The notes: a model not told the origin generated them from the sequence alone. A stretch of DNA of 64,000 nt from Isoetes taiwanensis (GCA_021234155.1 JAJEKV010000031.1:6464748-6528747); one strand, 5' to 3'. Shown: positions 22,101-35,136, counted from the first letter of the stretch. Numbers and translations: made by a program.

Positions 22101-24934
22101 GTCTACTGTCTTAATACAATACTGTTGTAATCGATGAGATGTGACCAATTTATTGAATTCAACGTCAGGAATGGAACGGCAAATTGATCCCCATCTCTAG
22201 ACCATTTCAGAGGAGCAACCCAATCGTTTAACAATTTTGAAACTCTGAATTTGTGAGTTGCTAATATTCGTGTAGGGCGTCCGTCGGTAGGCTCAGATCG
22301 TTGGATGTCAATTTTGGGTGTTCTTAACCATCGTTAGAGGCTACTCATTCTTTTAGCAAATTTTAGTTAACTGTCAATTTAAATATATGGAGTTAATGCA
22401 AAGGTTGAGAAATGCATGATGTGTATGGGCATACACACTCCTCGCTAACCACCGGATGCCCCGGGTCGCGGGGGGGGGAGTTGTGCTACATTCGATAGTT
22501 TGATTTCCATAAATGTTGGACATTGTGTGCATAGAAAATAAAGACAATGTATACGATATTTATATGGAATTTGTACGAAATGTGTATGAAATTTTTTCCA
22601 GCCCTGTGGAGCTTTGGACGTAAAAAAAAGTTTAGATATGGGTCTAACATAGTTCGCATTTACAAGAGGTTGCTCATCATGCTTTCACAATTTAATTGCA
22701 ATACATAGAACACGTTTTTAATGCATATCGATGTAGTCCTTCCAAATGAATTTCAAAATAGCATTTCCGATCAAGCATTTCTCAATTTTTGATACAATCA
22801 AATGTTTATAAAAATATGTTCAAATAAGAAAAGTTTACAAATCTGTTCATCCTCGACATGACTCAGGTTCTTGCAACAGTGCTGCATCATACAACAAAAT
22901 GGAGGCAATGAAGAAAAGCCTTGCAAATAGTGTCTGTCGCACTGCAGATGCATGGTGCCACTTGGACGTAGGTATCCAAATAATGGAGTTGTATAATCTT
23001 CCATTTCTTGCTAGATGAAGTCCTGAAAAGAGAGGGTATGAAGATAACATTTGTATGCACAATTTTTGCAAAGTAATCACACCATTTGTACTCACTGTTT
23101 TGCAAAAGCAGTTGGTAGATAGTCTGCTTTCCGTCTAGGAAACCGTTATGTCAATTGTACCATTTGGTTAAGCCTATCAGTTACAATTGAAGCAAATTAC
23201 CCTAGCTTATGCTAACTCGGGTGTAATTCACACACAACTAGAACCAAGAGTAGGGAGAAGCTAGAAATAAGCAGGCTTGCTTTCTAAGTTATTTCAATTC
23301 TAGGAGACTCAAAGCATTTTAGGTGTCTAGACTCAAGCACTCCTGGTGAATACAACCTGAAGCTGGGTGTGTTAAATTGCAATGAAGTCTTAAGTTAGAG
23401 GAGTTTTAAGTCTTACTTTTTTGTGGTGCACTAGGCCTGGTGGCAGCTGTATAGGCAGTTCATGCATTTCCTGCAAATCAAACAATTAGGCTTGAGAACC
23501 CCATAGACAACACTTTGGCTTTGTTTTCCCAAGCAAAAGGCATGTGCTCATTTGTGTCTTGAGAGCGGACAAATTTAGAGTTTTGGTAACAGAATTTGGC
23601 AAGAACAAACTGATTGTATTGTGCAAAAATCGATTGTAGTGTACAGAGTACCCTCAAGAAATGAGAGTGAAAGGAAGCAATCTTGAATGTCAATTGCCAG
23701 GAAAAAGAGTTTTTCCTTGTCAGAAAGCTGACAATCCTAAGAATTTAGAATCCAGTGCACATATTGAATGCTAGAGATATCATGTAAGAATGCACAGATG
23801 GGACAACATTTCATAAGACTATATTTAATTGCAAACTAATTGCATAATCTTCATAAGATCATGTATTTGGTTACAAAGTGATTGAATATGGTGCAAACAT
23901 CTTTGATGTATCTAGTATCTTCACATTGTTTAGCCTCCATTACCTTTTTTTTTTTTGTGAGCAAACAAACAAACTGAGATTTTTTTGCAAGAGCAAATAG
24001 CGAGAGCTCTGTGGCAGAAAATGGTGTATAGATAGATTAACATTTTTGGGATTCTCCAATAGGAAAGAGGTGATTCTAGAATGGAAACGTGATGAAACTT
24101 GCACTTCTCATATTCTACATAAACCTAGTAGACGAATTTGTTGACAGATTACTCCCAAATATCCAGCATAAACCACAGAATCAAGGCCGACATCCTCGTA
24201 ATTTATTTGATTTCTTTTGATTTCATTTGATTTGCTCTGATTTGATTTGATGGTTTGGCATTCGAGCCAAGTCTTAGTTTCATCTGGGCTTTTGTCCATG
24301 CCTTGTACGTCCCATGGACATATTTGTCTTTGGTTATCAATGTTTTTCCATTGAGGTATGTCTAGAGACCACCCAAAAGCATCTTGCAACTATTTAGATG
24401 GAAGAAAAGAAATTGCCCAGTGAAATTCCTTGATTCCATTATAGTTCTAGAAAATGAGTCTCATTTGGTTTGGACTTATTATTCAAGGCAAATTTGATCA
24501 TTAAGGTGTAGCAAAATTATGCCAAGACTGACCAATTTCGTGGCTCGGAACATTCATAAATGGACTTACCAAGATGAAAAGGGTCTTGGCACTGAAACAC
24601 CATGGCAAGTGAAAATCTTGGCCAAGATCTCGATGGTCCAAAACAGAGCAAGTGTGGAAAAAATGTGCCAGACACAGTCTCCTCTCATCTTCTGCGATAT
24701 AGACAATTTTCTCTAATAAAATATCAAAATAGGAACAACTCTTATTATTATATTATAATAAAATAACTTCGAGATATGTTTAATACCCAATGGAGTAGTT
24801 GATCACAGGAAAATAGAGCATGCGAAAGGTGATAATAGTTCATTACACTTTCTCTACCTTTTCATTTATTATCACGCTTTACAAGCATAATAGCACAATT
24901 GAAAGTATGAGCATAAAGCCAGATGAAACTATGA
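22101..24934. other. Intergenic; weak exon-like segments on minus strand
   Basis: No full gene was recognised. Exon-like pieces with AG and GT borders on the minus strand include about 23474-23420 (EMHELPIQLPPGLVHHKK before GTAAGA) and about 23030-22860 after a TTTTCAG acceptor. I cannot name a family and could not join them convincingly. 24195-24255 is a low-complexity 'tttgatttgatt' tract, and 22466-22480 a G-run. A decayed host gene is possible. Confidence 0.3.
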
Positions 24935-26775
24935 TCATAAATGGTTGTTGAATGTGGTGCAATCTCTCCTAATCTCACCATCAGAACCCGTTTTAACTCC
25001 AACATTGCTTAGCTTCACCATTGCCTCCACAAATGCTTTAAAAAACACGTCTTGATTTGTTGCATATTGGTCTACCAAGTCCTTTGAAATTGGATCACTA
25101 TAAAGAACTTGATCCGAGAAAAGCACTCCTTGACCTTGTTGCAAATTTTGAAAGAACGCATTATCAAAGGAGAATGGAGTCTTCACATCAATGGCTTGTA
25201 AAGTGGTAGGGTTAGATGCAAATTGCGGGCATTGTGTCTGTAAGTCTATTACTAGCTGAGGATTTATGGATGGGTCTATTCCACTCGAGCTATTGAAAGT
25301 GTACAACCTGTTTATAAATTGATCACAATGGGCAAATCCAATTGTGTGAGCTCCTATACATCCAAAGAATAAATTAGATAATTACCCAAATCCAATGCAA
25401 ATTTTCAAAAAGGCATACCAGTTAGAGCAACAAGGTCTTCCACTGTTAAGTTTATTTGAGAAAACATGGTGACCAATTGTTGAAAGCTAAAGCTAGAAGT
25501 AGGCAAATGTCCAACGGTTCGAGAGGCTTGAGAAACTAGTCCATCTCTTCTGCCTTTGAGAACAGGCCAACTTGGTCCTCCACTCTATAAATATATATTG
25601 TTGTAACATGAGGTGCAAAACCAAGAACTCAAGAAGAAGAACATCATTTTTAACATCTACTAGAGACTAGCTAATTTATAAGATGCTCACACCACGCCAA
25701 CATTTCTCATGGAGATTAGCTAATTTATAAGATGATCACACCACACCAATATTTCTCAAGGAGACTAGCTAATATGTAAGATGCTCACACCACACCAACA
25801 TTTCTCATAGGTCCTTCCCCAATTACTTTACCCTAGGAGACTCGAACTCATGACCTATTTGTATCTAGACTAGTGTATTATTACTACTAGACACAACTTC
25901 AAGTTTGAAATTAGAATGAAAAAGACACCAGAAATAGAATAATGTCAATGCAAGAAACTTTTGATATAGTAATGTCTAAAGCAAATGCATAATACCTTGC
26001 ACAAATTACAAACTTACCAAAACCACACCTTCTCTTGCACTTATGGCAAGGATATCAGCACAAGACACCACCCCTGGGCAAATTGCTTCTACGACACGTT
26101 TAGCTTGTATAATTGCATCAAAGGGCATGGGAGGAAAATTTTGGTTGTCTGGAAAATCAATTTCTGCAGAGTTCGTGCTTGTAGAAGATATGAGGATTGA
26201 AGCATCACATCCCTGCGCATGTCCCACATAAGAAAGAATTTATGAGAAAGAAGGGAAAAAAAAAGATAAACAAACTAAGGGATGCAAAAAGATGTAAAAA
26301 AGGTCTGAGTGAGAGAGTGAGAAGGAAAGAGCAGTCGCCTCTATATTATTTTTAATTTTTTGAGAGTATTAGGGATATAAGATGCAATCAAATGAAGAGT
26401 CAAAGATTGCATGATTTGATATGTTCAGTATACAAAAGGGAAAGCGGTAACTATTGCTAAGACCAGGGTTTATGAAAAATGAAGTGTCTATTGGGTTTAT
26501 GGGAAACGAAATGTATGTTGCAATACTAAGTGTATTCATAAAATCTTGAGCAAGGGTACATTCCCATGAGGATTTTCAAAATCCGCTAAAAAGAAAAATG
26601 GGCAACCCTGAGGAGCCTGACTTCCAAGCTAGAGATGGAGTTTTAAGAAGTCATAGGGCATGTTTGGACGTTGAAGTCAGACGTGAGTTTTCTGTGGTCA
26701 GTTGAGTACATGGTGAGCCTATGTTCTTCATAAGGCATGGCTCTATGTTGAGCCTATGTTCTTCCTATGACAGTG

Positions 26776-26816
<41 letters not shown>

Positions 26817-27146
26817 TATTAGGTATGATATGATATCGAATTTTAACATTCAGGGAGTAACTTAATAGAGGAGAAGTCTATTCTAGAGAAAAAAGCACAT
26901 AGAAACTTTTATGGACATATGGAGAAAAGATGATACCTCTACAAAGCAGTCATGGGCAAAGAGGCGTAAAATTGCAATAGGGACAACGTTAGATTGGCTG
27001 GCAGATGCTGCTATGGATTCCACAATAATTGCCTCTGCATTTGGACAGCTTGAACTGTAAAAATCTTCTGTCAATTCGCTCCAACCGCTCGCCATTAACC
27101 CAAAAAGCACGCCCATTGCCAGCAGCGCCTTTGCTTTCCATCCCAT
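24935..27146 (-). CDS. Class III (secretory) peroxidase
   Basis: Heme peroxidase of the plant secretory pathway, using H2O2 to oxidise phenolics in the cell wall or apoplast. Exons 27146-26937, 26212-26018, 25584-25419 and 25353-24935 join in frame (phases 0, 0, 1) to 329 residues, the standard length, with the usual three-intron layout. The start is the ATG at 27146 (MGWKAKALLA), chosen over in-frame non-ATG codons upstream. Residues 1 to about 23 form a signal peptide. Catalytic Arg61 and distal His65 lie in RLFAHDCF, the Ca-site/disulfide motif GCDAS at 71-75, CADIL at about 118, SGGPSWPVLKGRRDG from 136 and proximal heme His193 in GAHTIGFAHC. No stop or frameshift was seen, so it is probably functional. 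The substrate cannot be told from sequence. A nested LTR element begins about 480 bp upstream of the ATG. Confidence 0.95.
25663..25905 (-). mobile_element. tRNA-derived SINE with 49-bp minisatellite in peroxidase intron 2
   Basis: On the minus strand about 25900-25830 reads as a tRNA-like head: A-box-like 'tgtctagtagtaataatac' and B-box 'gagttcgagtctcc'. A related head is at 62668. Its downstream side runs into three tandem 49-bp units (25663-25711, 25712-25760, 25761-25809), each with 'gagactagctaat', 'aagatgctcacaccacacca' and 'atttctcat'. The element sits between exons 2 and 3 and does not disturb the splice sites. Confidence 0.6.
26775..26817. repeat. (GATA)n microsatellite in peroxidase intron 1
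   Basis: About ten perfect GATA units in the first intron. Confidence 0.95.
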
Positions 27147-27624
27147 GGCGCCCAATCTCAATTGCTGCTCGCAAAAAGCCTACATATTTTGACGCTTTCT
27201 CTTTACTATTTTGAGCAGATATTTGAAATTTGGCACATTTTCCGGTCCTTATTTTGAGTGTTGGCCCGGCGTTTTTGTTTCGTGCTCAGAATTTTCGAGA
27301 GAGCTCTTTGCTTCCAGATGCATTTCGCGTCTCTGTGCTCGCAAATCTTTATTATAGCTTTTGCATCAAATCCGTGTGCTTTTGGTTTTTCTTGAAGGTT
27401 AGACAAGATGCATTTATCATCGATCCTAATCTGTCGATCTTTTTTATTTTTTTTAACCGCGAATTTGTTTTCCGGCCCTTTACCGCAGAAAATGAAGCAG
27501 AAATAAACATGACGTTTAGAGTTTTAGACACAAGGCGATTTGGTCCGAAATTTTAAAAAAGCTGAACCATTTTAAGTAAGTAGATAATAAAATTGTGGTA
27601 TTGCATTAACCAAGATGGACTAAG

Positions 27625-27942
27625 TATTTGAATTAGAAAAATAAAAAACGCTCTATTCAAAGAAAGGTTACTCTTTTCAAGCGAACCAGCTCTGAACAAG
27701 CTCGGTGCTTAGGCCCCATGAAACAGACCAGACTTCCAAATTTCTTGACTTCCAAATTTCTTGTCAAGATGAAGTCGAGCCAGTTCCCATGTTCATATTT
27801 AACTTCAAAATTTGAGCAACACCGCCATCCTTAGGTAACAGAGGTTCCTGAAACAAAAGAACAATATTATCTACCTAATACCTAAATGTTAATGGGTGAC
27901 ACTTGTCACATTTGTTAACAGAAGGAATATCTAATTCCAACA
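27625..27942 (-). repeat. 3' LTR of the nested LTR element
   Basis: It matches 35149-35378 over both ends and the shared 'gaggttcctgaaacaaa.gaac' core. It carries an insertion of about 90 bp relative to the partner. Confidence 0.85.
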
Positions 27943-28119
27943 CTCCCTCTCATAATCCCCTTCCATACCATACAACCCATGGCCACTTCTGTAGCCCCTT
28001 GCCCAGACCCCCATTTGGAGGGAGACATTCCCCAGCCCCAGCCCAGGGAGAACCAGGGGGAGGGACCGCCGTGAAAGCGGCCCCGATCGAATAACAAGAA
28101 CAAGGGAGAACCCTCTTCC

Positions 28120-29270
28120 ATGAGGAAGGAGGCCCGGGCGAAGACCCAATCTATGAGATCGACCCGGGAGACGGATGAAGGCTGCTCAAGCCCAACAATG
28201 CACCAAACGCAGGCGCAGACGAGGGCCATGAAACAAATGGAGGAACGAATTGAGAGCAACAGAACCCGGATTGCAGGACTGGCAGAAGAGATATAATCTT
28301 CAGTGACCCACGTACTCAAAAGACGGTTGGCAGCAGAGAGGCAACGGATTGCAGAGACGGGGCCCGCATGCAGCAGTTAGAAGACGGGCTTCGCGTGGTA
28401 CACTTTGAGAGGCAATAGGATAAGAGGGGTTTTGCTGACCTGCGAGCTCGCGTGGATTCTTTCCTCACCACCTTAGAGACCATGGCACGGGACAGGCAGG
28501 GTGTTGAGCAAGATACAGTGGCAACTATCTCTCGCCTCAAGTCAGAAGCTTAGGGGTCTGCCACCATAATACAAAACGTCCGAGCCGCCTTCGAAGCCAG
28601 CCAGGCAGAGCTAAGAACCCTACAGAGTAGGGCTGAGACACATGATCAGGAGATACAGGAGCTCCGAGCAACCATTACCCAGCAAGGCAGAGGCCTTTAT
28701 GCTGAGGTCCATGAACATTTACGGCAATGCACGGATGAGTTGGCCAGGCAGCAGATATTTCAACAGGACCTAGGCTCCTGACTCCAGGCAGCAGAGGCCG
28801 CAACATGGGTCCAGATAAGCCCACATGTCCAACAGCCCACAAGTCGCCAACCAGGCAAATAGACACCACCTGTTCCATCTCGCACACCACACCGTCCTTG
28901 CTGTGAACTGCCCACACACTCCAGACAACAGGCATCACCTGCTGGGACAGCTAATGTTGCTCCGCGACTCAGTGAGCAGCAAGAGCAAGGCCGAGGACGT
29001 CATAATGTGGTGGTACGTGGACTCTCAGAGGAGGCGGGAGAGGATCTCACTAAGCGCATCCAGTATCACGTTCTATCTCACATGGCATTTCAGATCACAG
29101 TCCGCATCATTCGAGCAAGCCGCGTTGGGGCTCAACGCACAGATCGCCCACGCGTTGTCACCTTCACGGTGGCAGACATGCGAGTGCGTGAGGCAATTTT
29201 GCGCCAGAGTAGACAATTGAAGGGGACTACCTTATATGTCGACCAGGATCTTACTCCGATGCAACAGTAG
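28120..29270 (+). pseudogene. LINE-B ORF1 (coiled coil, RRM, CTD type)
   Basis: The 5' part reads as a charged helix (MKQMEERIESNRTRIAGLAE near 28230) consistent with a coiled coil, then decays with stops. The 3' part, 29004-29270, is continuous: VVVRGLSEEAGEDL, IRASRVG, RPRVVTFTV, REAILRQSRQLKGTTLYVDQ. This succession matches the RRM and C-terminal domains of L1-type ORF1 proteins (Transposase_22-like), which are trimeric RNA-binding chaperones. Most plant L1 elements carry instead a DUF4283/zinc-knuckle ORF1. Domain naming is by pattern memory. Confidence 0.6.
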
Positions 29271-29566
29271 TCCCGCCGGCAACAATTGGCTCAAATCAGG
29301 GACGTCCGCTGTTGAAGGGGCGCTGCAGGCCTGGTCCGAGGCAAGCTTCGCATTTTTAGATCGGCGCCTACTGAGGTCACCGATGCAATGCATTACACTG
29401 CTGCCACTCCTGCTACTGCCACCAGTACCCCTATTGCACCTCCTGCTCCCGTGCTCCCACTGCTCCTGAAACTGCTGCTCAGGCGTCGTATGCTGCTCCT
29501 CCTGCAACCGGAACAGATCATCGAGCGTCTACATCAAACGCCAACAAATAGAAACTGTACCTCCGG

Positions 29567-31997
29567 ATGGTATCTTGGAACTATCGGGGCTTCCTTTGGC
29601 AGAAAGGGGAGAGTCTCAACTCTATTGCACCAAATATGGATCTCATTTTCCTCATGGAAACATGGAAACATGCAGGGCACAGACTGCTGGACCTCCCAGA
29701 CTATCTGCATTTTTCGGTGTTCAACGAGTGCACAGGCAAGCGAGGGCATGGGGGGGTTGCCTGCTACTATAGTACAACCTTGGGGCACTCAGTATCGTTG
29801 CACAAAACGGACAAATACGATCGCTACTTGTGGGTACGAGTGCAGCACGACAGTGGCAGCATCCTCTTCATAACAGCATGCTACTTTCCACATGTCGAGA
29901 GCAACTTTTATAACACTCATTTGGGTTTGGATAGATTGGAGCCCTATGTCGATCTATATGATGACATACAGCAGCACAAACAGTTGGGCAAGGTTATGTT
30001 GCTTGGTGATGACTTTAATGCACGCACAGGAGTTGAGCAGGTCCCAAAATTTGAGCCCCTGACAGAGGATGTCTTGCAGTTGAACCCCGCAGAGGTAGCT
30101 TGGTCAAGGATATCAGATAACTATATTTCGCGATATGGCAGGCAGTTGTTATTGCTGGGTAGTATCTTTGACCTGGTTATTTGTAATGGGTTAGCACAAT
30201 GGCCGTCTTCCAGCCGCTGCACTTGTAGACAGGAGAACCAAGGGGGCGGCTTCAGTGTGGTGGACTACCTGCTAGTTGAGGAACAGGATCTGCACCTGGT
30301 TACCCATTTCTCCATTGCAATAGACACTCGGGACGAGGAAGTGGACTCAGACCACCAGCCCTGTTCGTGTATATACATTGGCAGGCTCCCCGTGCACCTA
30401 CTGCCTCAACACCCCAGGTGCCCCAGCTATGCCTGGACTACCTATGCCCAGCTGCTTGAGCATGATCTGGCGGCTCTACTGCAACTCCCCACACTTCAAC
30501 AGTAATTTGTTCAGCTGACTCACCTGCTTCTGACAGCTGCTGAGAGATGCTTTGGGAGAGGCCGTTCACGGAGAACCTCGGGCGCTGCCACCTTTCCACA
30601 CAACAGATGGTTTGATGATGAGTGTCGGAGCTCAAACGCGAACTCCGACGCCCACAGGCCATCAGTCAATACCGCTCCTTCCTCAAAAACAAGAAAGTCA
30701 GGCACCTCGCAGAATACCAGCAATAGATGTTCGGTCTCCTGGATCGGCATCCCAAAACATTCTGGAGAAGGGTATTGAGCAAGACTGTACAGCCCACAGG
30801 GAACATCACCTTGGAGCAATGGGTACAGTACTTGCAACAGCTTTACGATCCGCTCGGAGGCCAGGCACCAGTCCCTCCACAGATAGGCATTGCTCTGGTC
30901 ATCAGAGAGGGGGATGTCATCATGGGCCTACAACGCCTAGCTAATGGCTTCGCAGCAGATTTAGATGGCATGCAGGCGAAGCTTCTGAAATGGGTTGGGC
31001 CTCCACTAGTGCCTGTCCTCACGGCATTATTCAATAAAGCATTGCAAGAAGGCTTCCCTCTGCAGTGGACCACTAGTAGAGTTGTGCCCATATATAAGGC
31101 AGGGGACCCTCACTGCCCAGCCAACTATCGTATCATTATGGTCAGCTCTCTCTTTGCAAAACTGTTGGCTGGCATTCTTGAGCAGCGGCTGACAATATGG
31201 GCAGAGGAGGCAGATGTGCGAGCTCTCACACAAGCAGGCTTTCGGCCCAGGCATTCCACCATTGATCATATCTTCACTCTGTGCACACTGAAGATAGCAG
31301 GAATCACCAACAAAACCTGTACTGTTGTTTCGTGGATTTCGCAAAAGCTTTTGACACAGTGCCCCAGGACAAGTTATGGAACAGACTGCAGCAGCTGGGG
31401 ACCCCCCATGACTTGCATAATGCAATATATAGGCTATACGAGGCATGCTCAGGCCGTATCATATCGTCAAGACAGCTGGTAATCAGTAGTATTGGAGTGC
31501 ATCAGGTTTGCCCCCTCTCCCCCACACTCTTTGGCCTATATATTAACCAGCTGGAAGATTGGCTCTCTGTGCACGGAGGTGCGGGCGTCCATCTCATACA
31601 TCACACAATTCGGCAACTCGTATATGTTGATGATGTCAACCTTCGGGCCTATACTCCAGAGGACATGCAACGTCACATGGATGCTCTTGACACTTTTTGT
31701 CGATTCACTGGCATGCGAGTTAACTTGGCCAAAACTAGGATGCTGCTAATTTCATCATCCCGACAGCCAAGGCTTCCCTCATTCACTTACCAGGGACAAG
31801 ATGTAGAGGTGGCTCCAATCTACAAGTACTTGGGGATCGAGTTCTCTGCTACCACCCACTGGGATGCAGCCATCAGGTTGCGGGTCACGCCAGGTTGGAA
31901 AGCACTATATGCCATGCAGAACAACAGCCACAAGGTAGAGTTATATGCCTGGGGCCACCAGTCACACTTGTTTAGGGCCTTGGTCGAGCCGGTCCTG
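29567..31997 (+). pseudogene. LINE-B ORF2 (APE endonuclease and reverse transcriptase)
   Basis: The endonuclease (29567-30505) has the expected order: WNYRGF, LMETWKHAG (catalytic Glu), HGGVACYY, LLGDDFNART (GDFN-type motif), VVDYLLV and DSDHQP (terminal SDH). An in-frame TAA at 30503-30505 splits it from the linker. The reverse transcriptase shows PIYKAGDPHCPANYRIIMVS, LTQAGFRPRHSTIDH, then a frame change near 31320 to FVDFAKAFDTV (motif A), CPLSPTLFGLYINQL (motif B with Gln-Gly replaced by Gln-Val) and YVDDVNL (motif C). The order is that of Jockey/L1-like LINEs. The intact length suggests recent activity compared with family A, although the element is dead. Confidence 0.8.
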
Positions 31998-32085
31998 GCC
32001 TTAACAAGCTTTGTTGCATATCAGTATATATTCCCCTATCCTTAACAAGCTCCGCTGCATTGCATACCAATATATGTTCCCCTAC

Positions 32086-35000
32086 TACATGATGTGTGAC
32101 ACCACTTGTACCTGCTAGCATCTTCTCCTTGCATCTTGAAGTAGTTTCTGCTAACACAAAAACCACTTTCCTCTCCTCTGTGCGTTTTGCAAGCAGTTGA
32201 CTTCTATATTGCCTAAGCTCTCTTGCATAAACTAAAGATTTCATATCCTCTGGAGTGTGGCCACCTTTATTCTTACCCTGTTTGTTCCTTCATTGTCTTG
32301 CTCTGTCCACAATGCTTCCTGCCTTATCTTTGGCTCCATATATGCTCTCCTTTGCCTTATGCCTGTTTGTTATCGTTTCACCTCGAAGCTTAGCTTCCTC
32401 AGCGAACCTAATGGTGTCATCAATAGAGAATTAACTCCACCAAGAGGTGCTTCATGTTGCCCATTTAACAATCACTGAAGTTGCAAGTATTGAGTATATC
32501 AATATCTCTAATTTCTGTCCAAAAAGTATATGCTCTATTACAAGCTTCTTTGTACCTAATTCCATCAAGATCAATAACAGCTACACAAACTCCCTCAGCA
32601 CAACCACGCTTCAAAAGTCTAGGATCTAGACATGCTACTAAATCCAAAGTATAATCAACGCATGTACCATTTTGGCAATGCTTGGGGTTTGGGAATGTAA
32701 TCATATGACATTGCAACCCAATCACGTCCTTTCTTCCTATCAAATCATCCTGCTACTATTGCCAAGTTTGACTTCAAATGTTGATCCTATAACCAAGTGT
32801 CCATTTGACTATATCTGTCAGAAGCTCATTGGCATTCAACAACAAACTTGATGTACTTAATCACTTTCATGATAGAATGCTTAGTTCGATTTACATGCTT
32901 ACCAGTCCAGGTTTGAATATGAACATAAGCTTCCCAGAATTGCCCATAGATATCCTGAAGCATGAAAATTTGGATACAGTCCCAAATTACTATTCCATCT
33001 GAAGCACAAATCTCACTTTTCAACTTCATTTCTGATGCTTTACTTCCTTTTCTCATATCCATATCAAATTCATTCTTGAGACCTTGAGATGCAGCAGTCC
33101 CATGCTTGACATTATGCAAAGTGGTAAACTTCTTTCCACTTTACACCATCTTTACGGATGTTTGTCCAGATCCCTGTCCTTTATCAGACTATCATTATCC
33201 CCTTCTTTGGTCCTCGATCTAAGTAATCACTTTTGGTGTTCTCAAAACTCACTGTAATAGGTCTAGTTGGTGCCAATGATGATGTTTCAAAGACTTGAAT
33301 AGAAGGAAAAATATTTCTGCCACCAAATTTGCTATTAAGGAACCTTCTTTTATTCTTTCTTTCAATACGATATCTTTCCAATGAGCTCGCCACATTTTCT
33401 CTGAATATGTTTCCATGAATAGTGACAAAAGGCCCACACAATTTCTAACTACTATTTGCATGATTTGCCCTTCAAACAATATAGATTCAGAGACCTATGT
33501 TCTAGGGGATCAAGATCTCTATTTTAGATTTTTTCAACATTGATCAGTTTGCATCCATAATGAACAGTCTAATCTTGATACAACATCCTGATTCCTTTTA
33601 CATCTCAGATAGCACTTGTCTTTTGCCCCCATACTTGGTTGGAAAGGAAGGATTCTCGTGCATGCACATCAATACGACAATAAGACATAAAATCACCATC
33701 CTCAATCCCTTTCTCAAAGCTTTTGTCTTAGTTTCCATCTTATTTTCTGCATTCGCGCCCTGTATGGCAGAATTTCCATCAAGGTTAGAAACTTCTAGTG
33801 CACTCCTATTATTTTGCAACACTTCTTTGTGCCTTGTAGTTCTACTTAGTTGCTCATGACACATTCCTCTCCAAGAAATACTCATTGCACAAGCTATCAT
33901 ATAAGCCAACATTACCACCCATATGTGATTTTTAGCATCACTCTCTGGTACCCTCAGGACTTCACATCTTGTGTTTGTACCCACTCGATTTCCCATGGGC
34001 AGCCATGCATCTGCAAAATGGAGCCCTTTCTATCTCCATCAAGTGAATTGGATGTACTTGATTCATTGATCTCATCACTTCTAGCTTCGTTATGAAGTCA
34101 CTAATCAGATGGTCATCATCGCTGCTCTGATCTTGCATCTCCTGGTTATATGGCATTTGGTTTGTGTCTTTGAATATTTCCTTGCCACAACTAATCCTTA
34201 TATTCGCCCGTGCATCCTGCTCCTTCAATTCCAGGACATTGTTCCTATCTTTGGAGTCAAATGACTTGCAAAATAACATCCCTGCTCTAACTCCTTCTTT
34301 CACCTCTCTAAGTATCACATTAATCTTTGTGATCCAGACTAGCTTCCATAGCAGGTTTGGTAGTTTGCCACCATAGGAATGCACATGTATCAGTAGTGTT
34401 ACAGCCTTTCTAATAAAGGTAAACTATTTTCTTCATCTTTTTCTTTTCTTGCCACCCATAATCACATCAAGATCCTTTGATTCCTCCTCTTTCTATCTTA
34501 CTTTCCAGTTACTTTTTGGTTTAATCTTAACTAGATTATTTGACCTTACCACCATCTTCATCTGTTGGTCTCTGGCTCCCATAAGCTTCACCCTCAGGTC
34601 ATTCATTATCATTTTACACTTGCAGACTGCCATCCACTATCAGATTCCATCAACAGTCTATCTGGTTTTCTTGTTGCCATCAAGTTCACCTCTCGGTCTC
34701 TTGCTCCTGTGAGCTCCACCCTACGTCCTTAGGTTCCCATTCTCTTCCTTACTACATGCTTCTTGAACCTCCATGCCATATCTTTGATGGCTCCTACAAT
34801 ATACCAAAGCATACACCAGTAGACAACGGTATAACTCATCTTTGGCCAGAGGACCTCCCTTTTGAACATCAAAACCAAGTTTCTAACTGCTTCTCTTGAG
34901 CTTTATAAGCCCTTCATACGCCAAAACCTGTTGATGCCACTAAATCTTTTCATCTTTGTTGATGCGGGTGTAGCACATCCATCCTCCTGGAGCATATGTA

Positions 35001-35136
35001 GGCTCATTAAAACGTGCCAGAAACCCATGCTTGACACTGCTTCAGGTTTTCGAAAGTCCAGCATGAATCCTTTCAATCCTTCCAACTGCTATTCTCTCGT
35101 TCATCTTCTCTCCCTCCTCTCCCCCCTCCAAAACCC
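32086..35136 (-). other. Interior of the non-autonomous LTR element
   Basis: Minus-strand open frames of 90-140 codons (for example 32743-32465, 33119-32826, 33996-33598 and 34384-33962) show no retroviral domain. A stretch near 32420-32290 reads AEEAKLRGETITNRHKAKES and then YGAKDKAG, resembling the Lys/Ala/Glu repeats of LEA-type proteins. A captured host fragment is possible but unproven. The part next to the primer site (35136-34900) also lacks a gag-like start. Confidence 0.4.

Larger units (their letters stand above)
27975..31997 (+). mobile_element. LINE family B, longest copy (3'-truncated)
   Basis: A non-LTR element nested inside the LTR element in opposite orientation. It carries an ORF1 region (about 28120-29270), an endonuclease (29567-30505) and reverse transcriptase (30727-31997), with a few frame breaks. 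Homology to the 20930-22100 copy stops abruptly at about 31997 within LVEPVL, so the ORF2 C-terminus and 3' end are lost. The junction is followed by an imperfect 45-bp tandem repeat ('cttaacaagct..gcata.caatatat.ttccccta', about 31998-32085). The 5' start is not sharply defined. Confidence 0.85.

Noticed and set aside
27147-27161. Upstream extension of the peroxidase by five codons
   Set aside because: It would start at TTG; the in-frame ATG at 27146 gives a normal signal peptide and family length.
33962-34384. 140-codon minus frame as a host gene
   Set aside because: No motif, and it lies inside an LTR element bounded by primer site and purine tract.
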